64,000 nucleotides of DNA. Origin: Sulfitobacter indolifex (lineage in GTDB: Bacteria; Pseudomonadota; Alphaproteobacteria; Rhodobacterales; Rhodobacteraceae). Position numbers and translations under genes: made by a program. The notes under the pieces are model-generated. The model made no database searches. It had not been told where the DNA came from and saw only the letters and a list, made by a program, of their open reading frames with translations. The stretch is from NCBI RefSeq assembly GCF_022788655.1, contig NZ_CP084951.1, positions 2,790,001-2,854,000 on the forward strand, read 5' to 3'. Positions 17,579 to 27,636 of the stretch are shown here, piece after piece (positions within the stretch are counted from its first letter, which is position 1; each line of letters opens with the position of its first letter).

Positions 17579-18970
17579 ATGGACATCACTTTTCTTCTTA
17601 ACGGAGAAGTCGTGTCGCTCTCCAACGTATCCCCGACGACGACACTGCTTGATTGGCTGCGCGAAGACCGTGGCCTGACGGGGACCAAAGAGGGCTGCAA
17701 TGAGGGCGACTGCGGGGCTTGCTCGGTCATGATTACGGACGCGCAGGGCAGCCGCGCATTGAACGGCTGCATCCTGTTTTTACCGCAGGTGAACGGCAAA
17801 TCCGTCACCACGGTCGAAGGCATGGCAAGCACCGACGGCGCGCTGCACCCGGTGCAAGAAACGATGATCGAACATCACGGCAGCCAATGCGGGTTCTGTT
17901 CGCCCGGTTTTGTCGTCTCAATGGCCACGGCACATCTGAATGGGGCGACGGATCATGACGTGCAACTGGCGGGCAACCTCTGCCGTTGTACTGGCTACGC
18001 CCCCATCATCCGCGCCGCCGAGGCTGCCGAAGGCACGCCGGTGCCGGAGCATCTGCGCAACCTATCGGGCAAACTGGCCAAAGACATCCCCGCGCCCGCC
18101 AAGGCCGAAGGCGCACCCCATGTGCAGCCCGAAAGCAGCGACGCCCTCGCCGCTTGGTATCTCGACAATCCAGACGCCACACTGATCGCCGGGGCCACCG
18201 ATGTGGGCCTTTGGGTCACCAAAGGCTTCCGCGACCTCGGCGCTGTGGCCTTCCTCAACCGCTGTGCCGATCTGCGTGGGATCACTGAGGACGAGACCGG
18301 TCTGCGCATTGGCGCGATGACCACGTTGACCGAGGTTGAAGCAAAGCTCTCCCCTCTGCACCCCAGCCTCGGCACAATGCTGCGGCGCTATGGTTCCACG
18401 CAGGTCCGCAATGCCGCGACCTTGGGCGGCAATATCGCCAATGGCTCGCCCATCGGTGACGGCCCGCCCGCACTGATCGCCCTTGGGGCTACGCTGCACC
18501 TACGGCGTGGTGATACGCGGCGTGAGATTGCGCTAGAAGATTTCTTCCTCGACTATGGCAAACAAGACTGTGCGCCGGGCGAATTTGTCGAAGCCATCAC
18601 CATCCCGCGGCAGCATGACACACTGCGCTGCTACAAACTGTCGAAGCGCTTTGATCAAGACATCTCGGCGGTCTGCGGCTGTATTTCGATTACCGGCAAC
18701 GGCACCGGAATCCTCACCGCCCGCATCGCCTTTGGTGGCATGGCCGCCACCCCCAAACGTGCCGCTGCAGCTGAGGCCGCACTGATCGGCCAGCCGTGGA
18801 GCGAAGAGACGATCCGTCGCGCCATGACGGCAATGCAGGACGACTTCACCCCGCTGTCGGACATGCGCGCCTCTGCCGCCTACCGAATGGAGTCGGCCCA
18901 AAACATGCTGCTGCGCTATTTCCACGACGCCAACGGGCAGACCACTAATGTACAGGAGGTCTCGGCATGA
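17579..18970 (+). CDS. xdhA: Xanthine dehydrogenase small subunit (FeS/FAD)
   Basis: 463-residue subunit that passes electrons from the molybdenum centre to NAD. The plant-type [2Fe-2S] ligands are C40, C45, C48 and C64 ([13 protein letters not shown]). The second cluster ligands are C104, C107, C135 and C137 ([18 protein letters not shown]). An FAD domain follows ([31 protein letters not shown]). Starts the purine operon; its stop overlaps the xdhB ATG by four bases. The ribosome-binding site is weak. Confidence 0.95.
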   Translation: MDITFLLNGEVVSLSNVSPTTTLLDWLREDRGLTGTKEGCNEGDCGACSVMITDAQGSRALNGCILFLPQVNGKSVTTVEGMASTDGALHPVQETMIEHHGSQCGFCSPGFVVSMATAHLNGATDHDVQLAGNLCRCTGYAPIIRAAEAAEGTPVPEHLRNLSGKLAKDIPAPAKAEGAPHVQPESSDALAAWYLDNPDATLIAGATDVGLWVTKGFRDLGAVAFLNRCADLRGITEDETGLRIGAMTTLTEVEAKLSPLHPSLGTMLRRYGSTQVRNAATLGGNIANGSPIGDGPPALIALGATLHLRRGDTRREIALEDFFLDYGKQDCAPGEFVEAITIPRQHDTLRCYKLSKRFDQDISAVCGCISITGNGTGILTARIAFGGMAATPKRAAAAEAALIGQPWSEETIRRAMTAMQDDFTPLSDMRASAAYRMESAQNMLLRYFHDANGQTTNVQEVSA

Positions 18971-21381
18971 GCGTTGCAAAATCCCTTCCCCATGACGCCG
19001 CGAAACTGCATGTCACCGGCGCCGCGCGTTACGTCGATGACATCCCCACCCCGCGCGGCACGCTGCATCTGGCATTTGGTCTCAGCCCCGTCGCAGCGGG
19101 CGATCTGACCGGGCTTGACCTTGATGCCGTGCGCACAGCACCGGGCGTGGTCAAAGTGCTGACCGCGGCAGACCTCGAACATGATTGCGACACCTCGCCG
19201 TCGAACCATGATGAGCCGCTCTTGGTGACGGGCGAAGTTCACTTCGCAGGCCAGCCGCTCTTTCTGGTTATCGCAACCAGCCACCTCGCCGCACGCCGTG
19301 CCGCGCAGCTGGGCAAGCCACAGATCACCCCGCGCGACCCGATCTTGACGGTTGAAGAGGCGCTCGCCGCCAACAGCCGCTTTGAAGACGGACCGCGCAT
19401 CTATCAAAAGGGCGACGCCGCCACCGCGCTCGACAAAGCCTCGCGCCGCCTATCTGGTCAGATGGAGCTCGGCGGGCAGGAGCACTTCTATCTCGAAGGT
19501 CAGGCCGCCCTCGCTCTGCCGCAAGACAATGGCGACATGCTGGTGCATTCCTCGACCCAGCACCCGACCGAGATCCAACACAAGGTGGCCCATGCCATTG
19601 GCCGCCCGATGCACGCCGTCCGGGTGGAAACCCGGCGCATGGGGGGCGGTTTTGGTGGCAAGGAAAGCCAAGGCAACGCACTAGCGATCGCCTGTTCGGT
19701 GGCAGCATCGCTGACCGGGAAGCCCTGCAAGATGCGCTATGACCGGGATGACGATATGATCATCACCGGCAAGCGGCATGATTTCCGCATCAGTTATGAC
19801 GTTGGCTTTGACGAGACGGGCCGCATCACCGCACTGGACGTGACCCATTACACCCGCTGCGGCTGGTCGATGGACCTCAGCCTGCCGGTCGCCGACCGCG
19901 CCATGCTGCATGCTGACAACGCTTACCATCTGAACGACATCCGCATCACCTCGCACCGGCTGCGCACCAACACCGCCAGCGCCACGGCGTTTCGGGGTTT
20001 CGGCGGCCCGCAGGGGATTGTCGGGATCGAGCGCGTCATGGATCATATCGCATATGAGCTGAGCCTCGACCCGCTCACCGTGCGCCGCGCGAACTACTAC
20101 ACCGACAACGCCCACCGCCCGACCGAAGTTGAGGCCACCGGCACCGCCATCGACAACCGCACCCCGCCGGAGGCCGAGGCGGATCTATCGTCACGCGGCG
20201 CGCCCCCTGCGCCCACCGACAAAGCTCCGATCCCGGCCATGCCGTCCGATGTGCAAACGACGCCCTACCAGCAGCCGGTCACCGATTGCATTATCAACGC
20301 CCTGACCGACCGACTGGTCGAAAGCTGCGATTACGAGGCCCGCCGCGCCGCAATCGCTGAATGGAACGCGCAAAACCCGCTGCTGAAACGCGGCATCGCG
20401 ATCACGCCGGTAAAATTCGGCATTTCCTTCACGCTCACGCACCTCAACCAAGCCGGGGCGCTGGTGCATGTCTATCAGGATGGCTCAATTCACCTGAACC
20501 ACGGCGGGACCGAGATGGGGCAAGGGCTGTTCCAGAAGGTTGCGCAAGTTGCCGCCTCGCGCTTCGGCGTCTCACCTGAGGTGGTCAAGATCACCGCCAC
20601 AGACACCACCAAAGTGCCCAACACCTCGGCCACGGCGGCGTCTTCGGGGTCTGACCTTAACGGCATGGCGGCACAAAACGCCTGCGACACGATCCGCGAG
20701 CGCATGGCCGAGCATCTGGCTGAACGCTACCAGACGACGCCGGATCAGGTGCAATTTGCCGACGGCATGGTGCGCATCGGCGGCGAACAGATCACCTTCG
20801 CCGCGGCCGCCGCATCGGCCTATGAAAACCGCGTCAGCCTGTCGGCCACCGGCTTTTATAAAACCCCCGACATCGAATGGGACCGCATCGCCGGGCGTGG
20901 GCGGCCGTTCTACTACTTCGCTTATGGTGCTGCCTGCACCGAGGTGGTGATCGACACGCTGACCGGCGAAAACCGCATTCTGCGCGCAGACCTTTTGCAT
21001 GACGCTGGTGCCTCGTTGAACCCGGCGCTGGACATCGGCCAGATTGAGGGCGCCTACGTCCAAGGCGCGGGCTGGCTCACGACCGAGGAACTGGTCTGGG
21101 ACGAGACCGGCACCCTGCGGACCCACGCACCTTCGACCTACAAAATCCCAGCCTGCTCCGACCGCCCGCCGGTATTCAACGTGGCGCTCTGGGACCAGCC
21201 GAACCCGGTACAGACGGTCTACCGCTCCAAGGCCGTGGGGGAGCCGCCGTTTATGTTGGGCATCTCGGCCTTCATGGCCCTGTCGGATGCGGTCGCGGCC
21301 TGCGGGAGCAGCTACGGCGACCTGCAAGCGCCCGCCACCGCCGAGGCTGTGCTTGCCGCCGTTGGAAGGGCACGGAAATGA
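18967..21381 (+). CDS. xdhB: Xanthine dehydrogenase molybdenum-binding subunit
   Basis: 804-residue large subunit oxidising hypoxanthine to xanthine and xanthine to urate. Molybdopterin-contact motif [12 protein letters not shown] at about 223-234; substrate-pocket region [15 protein letters not shown]; active-site glutamate in [11 protein letters not shown] near the C-terminus. A non-conserved spacer of about 35 residues (about 390-425, rich in P, A and E) separates the two molybdenum lobes. Overlaps both xdhA and xdhC by four bases. Confidence 0.95.
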   Translation: MSVAKSLPHDAAKLHVTGAARYVDDIPTPRGTLHLAFGLSPVAAGDLTGLDLDAVRTAPGVVKVLTAADLEHDCDTSPSNHDEPLLVTGEVHFAGQPLFLVIATSHLAARRAAQLGKPQITPRDPILTVEEALAANSRFEDGPRIYQKGDAATALDKASRRLSGQMELGGQEHFYLEGQAALALPQDNGDMLVHSSTQHPTEIQHKVAHAIGRPMHAVRVETRRMGGGFGGKESQGNALAIACSVAASLTGKPCKMRYDRDDDMIITGKRHDFRISYDVGFDETGRITALDVTHYTRCGWSMDLSLPVADRAMLHADNAYHLNDIRITSHRLRTNTASATAFRGFGGPQGIVGIERVMDHIAYELSLDPLTVRRANYYTDNAHRPTEVEATGTAIDNRTPPEAEADLSSRGAPPAPTDKAPIPAMPSDVQTTPYQQPVTDCIINALTDRLVESCDYEARRAAIAEWNAQNPLLKRGIAITPVKFGISFTLTHLNQAGALVHVYQDGSIHLNHGGTEMGQGLFQKVAQVAASRFGVSPEVVKITATDTTKVPNTSATAASSGSDLNGMAAQNACDTIRERMAEHLAERYQTTPDQVQFADGMVRIGGEQITFAAAAASAYENRVSLSATGFYKTPDIEWDRIAGRGRPFYYFAYGAACTEVVIDTLTGENRILRADLLHDAGASLNPALDIGQIEGAYVQGAGWLTTEELVWDETGTLRTHAPSTYKIPACSDRPPVFNVALWDQPNPVQTVYRSKAVGEPPFMLGISAFMALSDAVAACGSSYGDLQAPATAEAVLAAVGRARK

Positions 21382-22136
21382 CCGCGATCTACGTCGAGGT
21401 CACCGCCACGCGCGGATCGGCCCCGCGGGATGCGGGCACGGCGATGAAGGTCACGCCCGACACCATAGACGGGACCATCGGCGGCGGCGCGTTGGAGCAT
21501 CAGGCGATTGCCCATGCCCGTCGCCTGCTGGCCGAAGGGCGTTTCGAGGACAGCCAAACCCTGCCCCTCGGCCCCGGCCTTGGCCAATGCTGCGGCGGCG
21601 CGGTGAACCTGCGCTACACTGCCGCGCCCCGCCCGCTCGACAACCCCACGCCGCTGCCGCTGGACGCCACATTCGGGAGCGACACGCCCCTCTGGCTTTG
21701 GGGGGCGGGGCACGTGGGCCGCGCGGTGGTGGCCGCCTGCCCAGCCAACGCCTTTGCCATCACATGGATCGACAGCGCGCCAGACCGTTTCCCAGCCACC
21801 ATCCCCGCCCATGTCACCGCCACCCCCGCCGCCGACATGCCGCGCCTTGCCGCACACGCACCGCAAAACGCGCACCACCTGATCTTCACCTATTCTCATG
21901 ACATCGACCTCGCCCTTTGCGCGGCTTTGCTGAAACGCGGGGCGGAAACTGTCGGCCTGATCGGTTCTGACACAAAAAAATCACGCTTTTCCCGCCGCTT
22001 GCGCGACATGGGGCTGGACCCCTCTGGCATCATCTGCCCTATTGGCGATAAATCGCTTGGCAAGCTGCCCGCCCAGATTGCACATGGTGCGTTGATCGCT
22101 CTCATCGCCCGGACCCAGACAAAGGTTTCCGCATGA
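21378..22136 (+). CDS. xdhC: Xanthine dehydrogenase accessory protein
   Basis: 252-residue chaperone that binds molybdenum cofactor and helps install its terminal sulfur before insertion into XdhB. N-terminal XdhC/CoxI domain with RGSAPRDAGTAMKV, GTIGGGALEHQAI and GPGLGQCCGGAVNL. The C-terminal Rossmann domain has LWGAGHVGRAVV and GLIGSDTKKSRFSRRL. It overlaps the ABC ATPase that follows by four bases, tying cofactor maturation to the importer. Confidence 0.93.
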   Translation: MTAIYVEVTATRGSAPRDAGTAMKVTPDTIDGTIGGGALEHQAIAHARRLLAEGRFEDSQTLPLGPGLGQCCGGAVNLRYTAAPRPLDNPTPLPLDATFGSDTPLWLWGAGHVGRAVVAACPANAFAITWIDSAPDRFPATIPAHVTATPAADMPRLAAHAPQNAHHLIFTYSHDIDLALCAALLKRGAETVGLIGSDTKKSRFSRRLRDMGLDPSGIICPIGDKSLGKLPAQIAHGALIALIARTQTKVSA

Positions 22137-23650
22137 CTGATAAACTTCTCGACCTCTCCGGGTTGACCAAGGCCTACCCCGGCGTCGTCGCGAACGATGA
22201 CGTTTCCCTGCGGATCGCTCCGGGTGAGGTTCACGCCCTGCTGGGTGAGAACGGCGCGGGCAAATCCACGCTGGTCAAAATGATCTATGGGTTGGTCAAA
22301 CCCGACGCGGGCCAGATGCAGATGCGCGGCGAGACTTTCGCCCCAGCAAACCCCCATGCGGCGCGGCAAGCGGGCGTGGGCATGGTGTTCCAGCACTTCT
22401 CGCTTTTTGACGCGCTGAGCGTGGCCGAGAATATCGCACTTGGCATGGAAAACCCGCCGCGTATGCGCGAGCTGAGCCAGCAGATCCGCGATGTCTCAGA
22501 CACCTACGGCTTGCCGCTGGCGCCGGATCGCATCGTCGGCGATCTTTCGGCTGGGGAGCGTCAGCGCGTTGAGATCATCCGCTGCCTGCTGCAAGAGCCC
22601 AAGCTGCTGATCATGGACGAGCCGACCTCGGTCCTGACCCCGCAAGAGGTTGAAATCCTGTTCAAAACCCTGCGCAAGCTCAGCGCCGAAGGCACCGCGA
22701 TCCTCTATATCTCGCACAAGCTCGAAGAAATCCGCAGCCTGTGCGACAGCGCCACGATCCTGCGGTTGGGTAAGGTCGTCGGCCATTGCACCCCGCGCGA
22801 GACCTCGGCGCGCGACATGGCCGAGATGATGGTCGGCTCTGCGCTGAAAACGCCCACGCGCGACAGCAAGGCGCCGGGCGAGGTGACGCTAACGCTCAAC
22901 AAACTCTCGGCGCGGTCGCCCCACGCTTTCGGCATGCCGCTGCGCGAAATCTCGGTTGAGGTGCGACGCGGCGAGGTGTTGGGCATCGGCGGGGTCGCCG
23001 GCAATGGGCAAGACGAACTTCTGAACGCGCTCTCGGGTGAGACGCTGGTCGGCGCGGGCATGGTCACCTTTGACGGGCGCGATATTGGCCTTCTTGGCCC
23101 CACCGCGCGCCGGGCGCTTGGCGTATTGACGGCCCCCGAAGAACGCCTCGGCCATGCTGCTGTGCCGGATATGTCGCTCACCGAAAACGCCATGCTGACC
23201 GGGGCCGCCCGCGAGGGTCTGGAGCGCGGTGGCATGCTCGACTGGGCCAAGGCGCGCAGCTTTGCCGAGAAAATCATCAAGACGTTCGACGTGCGCACCC
23301 CCGGCCCCGGCAATGCGGCGCGGTCGCTGTCGGGTGGGAACCTGCAGAAATTCGTCATCGGACGCGAGGTGCTGCAACGGCCTGAGCTTTTGGTGGTGAA
23401 CCAGCCAACATGGGGCGTGGACGCCTCTGCTGCCGCCGCGATCCGGCAGGCGCTCTTGGACCTCGCCTCGGGCGGGACCGCCGTGATCGTCATCAGCCAA
23501 GACCTTGATGAGCTGATGGAGATTTCCGACAATTTTGCCGCGCTGAACGAAGGCCGCCTATCCCCGACGCGCCCCGCGCAGGGGCTGACGGTCGACGAGA
23601 TTGGCCTGATGATGGGCGGCGCGCATGGCATGGAGGTGGCGCATGTTTGA
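22133..23650 (+). CDS. BMP-type nucleoside ABC transporter, duplicated ATP-binding protein
   Basis: 505-residue ATPase with two nucleotide-binding domains of the sugar/nucleoside (CUT2/BMP) type. Domain 1: Walker A GENGAGKST (about 39), signature LSAGERQRVEI, Walker B LLIMDEPTSVL. Domain 2 has the degenerate Walker A GVAGNGQDELL normal for this group, with signature LSGGNLQKFVIGRE. Together with the two permeases and BMP protein it should import nucleosides or purine bases feeding XdhAB. Overlaps xdhC by four bases. Confidence 0.92.
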   Translation: MTDKLLDLSGLTKAYPGVVANDDVSLRIAPGEVHALLGENGAGKSTLVKMIYGLVKPDAGQMQMRGETFAPANPHAARQAGVGMVFQHFSLFDALSVAENIALGMENPPRMRELSQQIRDVSDTYGLPLAPDRIVGDLSAGERQRVEIIRCLLQEPKLLIMDEPTSVLTPQEVEILFKTLRKLSAEGTAILYISHKLEEIRSLCDSATILRLGKVVGHCTPRETSARDMAEMMVGSALKTPTRDSKAPGEVTLTLNKLSARSPHAFGMPLREISVEVRRGEVLGIGGVAGNGQDELLNALSGETLVGAGMVTFDGRDIGLLGPTARRALGVLTAPEERLGHAAVPDMSLTENAMLTGAAREGLERGGMLDWAKARSFAEKIIKTFDVRTPGPGNAARSLSGGNLQKFVIGREVLQRPELLVVNQPTWGVDASAAAAIRQALLDLASGGTAVIVISQDLDELMEISDNFAALNEGRLSPTRPAQGLTVDEIGLMMGGAHGMEVAHV

Positions 23651-23696
23651 CGCAGACCTCGCAACTTTCACTCTGACCATTGGGGGTGATCTGTGA
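23643..23696 (+). CDS. Possible 17-residue coupling ORF
   Basis: MFDADLATFTLTIGGDL. Its ATG overlaps the end of the ATPase gene and its TGA overlaps the GTG start of the next permease, so it exactly bridges the only gap in an otherwise overlapping operon. The permease ribosome-binding site (GGGGGTGA) lies inside it. Function, if any, would be translational coupling. Confidence 0.35.
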   Translation: MFDADLATFTLTIGGDL

Positions 23697-24775
23697 TCCG
23701 CCTAGAAAAGCGCCCGCAGCCCAGCCGGGCCCTCTCGCTGTCGACACCGATCATGGCGGTGTTGGCGACATTCGTTTTTGGCGGGCTGCTGTTCGCCGTG
23801 CTGGGCAAAGACCCGGTTGAGGCGCTGCAAACGATCTTTTGGCAGCCGATCTTTGGCGAATATGCCTTCTACTACCGCCCGCAACTGCTGATCAAAGGGG
23901 CACCATTGGTGCTGATCGCCATCGGCCTCAGCCTGGGGTTCAAGGCTGGCATCTGGAACATCGGGGCCGAAGGGCAGTACATCATGGGCGCCATCTTTGG
24001 CGCGGCTGCGGGTCTGGCGTTCTACCCCGCAGAGGGCTGGTACGTTTTCCCGCTGATGGTGATCGCGGGCGCATTTGGCGGGTGGCTTTGGGCGATGATC
24101 CCGGCCATTCTCAAAGTGCGCTTTGGCACCAATGAAATCCTCGTCTCGCTGATGCTGGTCTATGTGGCCGAGCAGTTCCTTGCCTCTATGTCATTGGGAT
24201 TGCTAAAAAACCCAGAGGGCTACGGCTTTCCCGGCTCGCGCAACCTGCAACAATATGCGCCTGCGCATAACGCCGAACTGTTCGCCGGCTCGGGCATGCA
24301 TTGGGGCGTGGTCGCGGCGCTCATCGCGGTGATCTTTGCCTATGTGCTGTTAACCAAACACCGTCTCGGCTTTGCCATCCGCGTCACCGGCGAAGCGCCC
24401 CGCGCCGCGCGCTTTTCGGGCGTGAACCCGGCACGGCTGGTGCTGTTTTGCCTTGGCACTTCGGGCCTGCTCGCCGGGCTTGCGGGGATGTTCGAAGTCT
24501 CCGGGCCGTCTGGTCAGATCACCATCGACTTCAATGTGGGCTACGGCTTCACTGCGATCATCGTGGCTTTCCTTGGCCGTTTGCACCCCATCGGCATCCT
24601 GCTCGCAGGTGGGTTGATGGCGCTGACCTATATCGGCGGTGACATCGCGCAATCCAACCTCGGCCTGCCCGCCGCCGCGATCCAAGTGTTTCAGGGGATG
24701 CTTCTGTTCTTCCTGCTCGCTCTGGACGTTCTCACCCATTACCGGCTGCGCATTGGCGCGGCGGAGGCTGTCTGA
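23693..24775 (+). CDS. Nucleoside ABC transporter permease (YufP/NupP-like)
   Basis: 360-residue inner-membrane permease with roughly eight to ten hydrophobic segments. Family features: GLSLGFKAGIWNIGAEGQYIM-like region around residue 77, FGTNEILVSLMLVYVAEQ, and the cytoplasmic loop GFAIRVTGEAPRAARFSGV. GTG start at 23693 with GGGGGTGAT directly upstream. Its stop codon shares one base with the ATG of the second permease. Confidence 0.92.
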   Translation: MIRLEKRPQPSRALSLSTPIMAVLATFVFGGLLFAVLGKDPVEALQTIFWQPIFGEYAFYYRPQLLIKGAPLVLIAIGLSLGFKAGIWNIGAEGQYIMGAIFGAAAGLAFYPAEGWYVFPLMVIAGAFGGWLWAMIPAILKVRFGTNEILVSLMLVYVAEQFLASMSLGLLKNPEGYGFPGSRNLQQYAPAHNAELFAGSGMHWGVVAALIAVIFAYVLLTKHRLGFAIRVTGEAPRAARFSGVNPARLVLFCLGTSGLLAGLAGMFEVSGPSGQITIDFNVGYGFTAIIVAFLGRLHPIGILLAGGLMALTYIGGDIAQSNLGLPAAAIQVFQGMLLFFLLALDVLTHYRLRIGAAEAV

Positions 24776-25695
24776 TGGATCTTTCCGCAATCAACCCGCT
24801 CTTGTTCGTCGCAGGCTTTCTGGTCGCGGCCACGCCGCTGATCTTTGCCGCCATCGGTGAACTGGTGGTCGAGAAATCCGGCGTGCTGAACCTCGGTGTC
24901 GAAGGCATGATGATCACCGGCGCGATCTGCGGCTTTGCCACGGCGGTCGAGACCGGCTCGCCGCTCTTAGGATTCGCCGCCGCTGCTGTCGGGGGCGCGG
25001 CGCTGAGCCTGCTCTTTGCCTTCCTGACCCAAGTCACTCTGGCGAACCAAGTCGCCTCTGGCCTCTCGCTCACCCTCTTCGGCCTCGGCCTGTCAGCTCT
25101 CATCGGGCAAAGCTACGTCGGGATCAAACCGCCACGTTTGGGCGATATCGATTTCGGCCCGCTGGCCGACATCCCCGTCATTGGGCCGATCCTGTTCACC
25201 CATGACATCATCCTCTATCTCGGCATCGCTCTGGTGGCAGGTGTCTGGGCGGTGCTGAAATTCACCCGCGCCGGGCTGATCCTACGCGCCGTGGGCGAAA
25301 GCCACGATGCGGCCCATGCGCTTGGCTATAAGGTCAAGCGCATCCGTACGGCAGCAATTCTCTTCGGTGGCGCCTGCGCAGGTCTTGGCGGCGCCTACAT
25401 CAGCCTGATCCGTGTGCCGCAATGGACCGAAGGCATGACCGCCGGGATCGGCTGGATCGCCCTCGCCCTCGTCGTCTTCGCCAGCTGGAAGCCTTGGCGC
25501 GCGCTGCTGGGTGCCTATCTTTTCGGCGGCATCACCCAGTTGCAGTTGAACTTGCAAGGCGCGGGCGTTGCCATTCCTGTGGAGTATCTGGCAATGTCGC
25601 CGTATATCATCACCATCATCGTTCTGGTGGTGCTGTCGGCAGACAAAAGCGCCGCGCCGGCCTCGCTGGGCCGCACCTTCCACGCCTCAAACTAG
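24775..25695 (+). CDS. Nucleoside ABC transporter permease (YufQ/NupQ-like)
   Basis: 306-residue second permease. Typical segments: ELVVEKSGVLNLGVEGMMI (about 27-45), VTLANQVASGLSLTLFGLGL, and the coupling loop ILRAVGESHDAAHALGYKV. The short hydrophilic C-terminus ends AAPASLGRTFHASN. Forms the transmembrane heterodimer with the preceding permease. Confidence 0.92.
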   Translation: MDLSAINPLLFVAGFLVAATPLIFAAIGELVVEKSGVLNLGVEGMMITGAICGFATAVETGSPLLGFAAAAVGGAALSLLFAFLTQVTLANQVASGLSLTLFGLGLSALIGQSYVGIKPPRLGDIDFGPLADIPVIGPILFTHDIILYLGIALVAGVWAVLKFTRAGLILRAVGESHDAAHALGYKVKRIRTAAILFGGACAGLGGAYISLIRVPQWTEGMTAGIGWIALALVVFASWKPWRALLGAYLFGGITQLQLNLQGAGVAIPVEYLAMSPYIITIIVLVVLSADKSAAPASLGRTFHASN

Positions 25696-25765
25696 GGGCA
25701 TCACATCTCGCGGTCTCGGCCGCACATCAAGCCCCGGCAAGGGGCACGTAAACAGGGGAAACCTC

Positions 25766-26839
25766 ATGAAACTAACCACCCTTATGACCAGCGCCGCCAT
25801 GGCGCTTGGCCTCGCGACCGGTGCGATGGCCCAAGACAAGACCAAGGTCGGTTTTGTCTTTGTTGGCCCCGTGGGCGACGGCGGCTGGACTTACGAGCAT
25901 AACGAAGGCCGCTTGGCCGTCGAAGAAGAATTCGGCGACAAGGTCGAGACCGTCTTTGTTGAAAGCGTTGCCGAAGGCCCCGACAGTGAGCGTGTGATGA
26001 CCCAGATGGCGCTCGACGGCGCGGACCTGATCTTCACCACGTCCTTTGGCTACATGGACCCCACGATCAACGTCGCCAAGAAATTCCCCGATGTGAAGTT
26101 CGAGCACGCCACCGGCTACAAACGCGCCGACAACGTCTCGACCTATTCCGCGCGCTTCTACGAAGGCCGCGCCATTCAGGGCCACATCGCGGGCTCGATG
26201 ACCGAAAGCAACATCATCGGCTACATCGGCTCCTTCCCGATCCCCGAAGTGATCCGCGGCATCAACTCCGCCTATATCCACGCCAAGAAAGTGAACCCCG
26301 ACGTTCAGTTTAAAATCGTCTGGGCCTACACATGGTTTGATCCGGCCAAAGAAGCCGACGCCGCCAAGGTGCTGATCGAACAGGGTGCCGACGTGGTGCT
26401 GCAGCACACCGATTCCACAGCTCCCCAAGCAGCGGCACAGGAAGCGGGCAATGTGATCACCTTCGGTCAAGCCTCCGACATGGCGCAATACGGCCCCAAG
26501 CCGCGCGTCTCCTCGATCATCGACGACTGGGCGCCCTACTACATCGACCGCGTCAAAGCGGTCATGGATGGCACATGGGAATCCAAAGACACATGGGACG
26601 GCATTGGGCCGGGCATGGTCGGCATCGGCGAGATCTCTGACGCTGTGCCTGCGGACGTGAAAGCCGAAGCGCTGGAACTGAAAGACAAGATCGCATCGGG
26701 CGACTACCACCCCTTCACCGGGCCGATCAACAAGCAGGACGGCTCCGCGTGGCTGGCCGAAGGCGAGACCGCCGATGACGGCACGCTCGCGGGCATGAAC
26801 TTCTATGTCGAAGGCATCGAAGGCACGATTCCGCAATAA
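25766..26839 (+). CDS. BMP family nucleoside-binding protein
   Basis: 357-residue periplasmic binding protein of the Bmp/PnrA-like family. The Sec signal MKLTTLMTSAAMALGLATG is cleaved near AMA-QD. The mature start KVGFVFVGPVGDGGWTYEHN is the family hallmark, and later come IITTSFGY-like FTTSFGYMDPTIN and VLQHTDSTAPQAAA. The ATG at 25766 follows AGGGGAAACCTC; the frame extends upstream to 25568 but lacks a signal there. Last gene of the xdh-importer operon, followed by a terminator. Confidence 0.93.
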   Translation: MKLTTLMTSAAMALGLATGAMAQDKTKVGFVFVGPVGDGGWTYEHNEGRLAVEEEFGDKVETVFVESVAEGPDSERVMTQMALDGADLIFTTSFGYMDPTINVAKKFPDVKFEHATGYKRADNVSTYSARFYEGRAIQGHIAGSMTESNIIGYIGSFPIPEVIRGINSAYIHAKKVNPDVQFKIVWAYTWFDPAKEADAAKVLIEQGADVVLQHTDSTAPQAAAQEAGNVITFGQASDMAQYGPKPRVSSIIDDWAPYYIDRVKAVMDGTWESKDTWDGIGPGMVGIGEISDAVPADVKAEALELKDKIASGDYHPFTGPINKQDGSAWLAEGETADDGTLAGMNFYVEGIEGTIPQ

Positions 26840-26861
26840 GTCGAACGGGCTGACAGATGAC

Positions 26862-26893
26862 AGGGGCGCACGGGCAACCGCGCGCCCCTTTTT
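26862..26893 (+). terminator. Rho-independent terminator of the purine operon
   Basis: AGGGGCGC ... GCGCCCCTT stem with a 12-base loop, followed by TTTTT, 22 bases after the BMP protein stop. Right position and shape for the end of the xdhABC-importer transcript. Confidence 0.8.
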
Positions 26894-26953
26894 CATTGCG
26901 GCCCGTGTCGGTGTTGCTAGGCTCGGCCTTCCCACTCCGTGAAAGGCCTTGCC

Positions 26954-27571
26954 ATGATCACCGTGCACCACCTCAACCGCTCCCGCTCACAGCGCATCCT
27001 TTGGCTGCTTGAGGAGTTGGATCAGCCCTACGACGTCATCCGCTACCAACGGGATGCCAAAACCAACCTCGCCCCGCCCGAATTGAAACTGGTGCACCCT
27101 CTGGGCAAATCCCCGATGATCGAGATTGACGGCCAGTTGGTTGTCGAAAGCGCCGCGATCGTTGATCTGCTCTGCACCCGCTTTGCGCCAGAGATGATCC
27201 CCGAGCGCGACACGCCCGCTTTCCTGCGCCATACGGAGTTGATGCATTTCGCCGAAGGCTCTGCCATGACGCCGATCCTGCTGAACCTCTATGTCTCGCG
27301 CTTGGGCGATGCCGCCGCGCCCCTACATCCGCGTATCAGTTCCGAGTTGGACAACCACTACAGCTATATGAACAGCCTCGTGCGCCCCTCCGGCCACTTC
27401 GTACAAGATACGCTTTCGGCGGCGGACATCATGCTCAGCTTTCCTGCCGAAGTCGCCATGCGCCAAGGCCGCGGCGCAGATTATCCGGCCCTCAAGGGCT
27501 TTGTAGAGATGATCCACAACCGCCCCGCCTATCAACGCGCGCTCGAGAAAGGCGAGCCGCAAGACGCCTAG
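26954..27571 (+). CDS. Glutathione S-transferase family protein
   Basis: 205-residue cytosolic GST-fold protein. The N-terminal thioredoxin-like domain has ITVHHLNRSRSQRILWLLEE with the likely catalytic or glutathione-contact serine near residue 11, then KSPMIEIDGQLVVESAAIVD, which holds the cis-proline and gamma-glutamyl contact residues. The helical C-terminal domain contains FVQDTLSAADIMLSFP. ATG 26954 is preferred over 26939 because GAAAGG is correctly spaced and the fold begins here. Substrate unknown. Confidence 0.9.
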   Translation: MITVHHLNRSRSQRILWLLEELDQPYDVIRYQRDAKTNLAPPELKLVHPLGKSPMIEIDGQLVVESAAIVDLLCTRFAPEMIPERDTPAFLRHTELMHFAEGSAMTPILLNLYVSRLGDAAAPLHPRISSELDNHYSYMNSLVRPSGHFVQDTLSAADIMLSFPAEVAMRQGRGADYPALKGFVEMIHNRPAYQRALEKGEPQDA

Positions 27572-27636
27572 CGCCCCACCGCCTGCCCCGCGCCAAACCC
27601 ATTGCGCGCGGGCGGCACCCATGCCACCAATCGTGC

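Noticed and set aside
22705..23664. 319-codon minus-strand frame
   Set aside because: Antisense to the duplicated nucleoside ATPase; serine/arginine-rich and without motifs.
25772..26971. 399-codon minus-strand frame
   Set aside because: Antisense to the BMP binding protein; Val/Gly/His-rich shadow translation.
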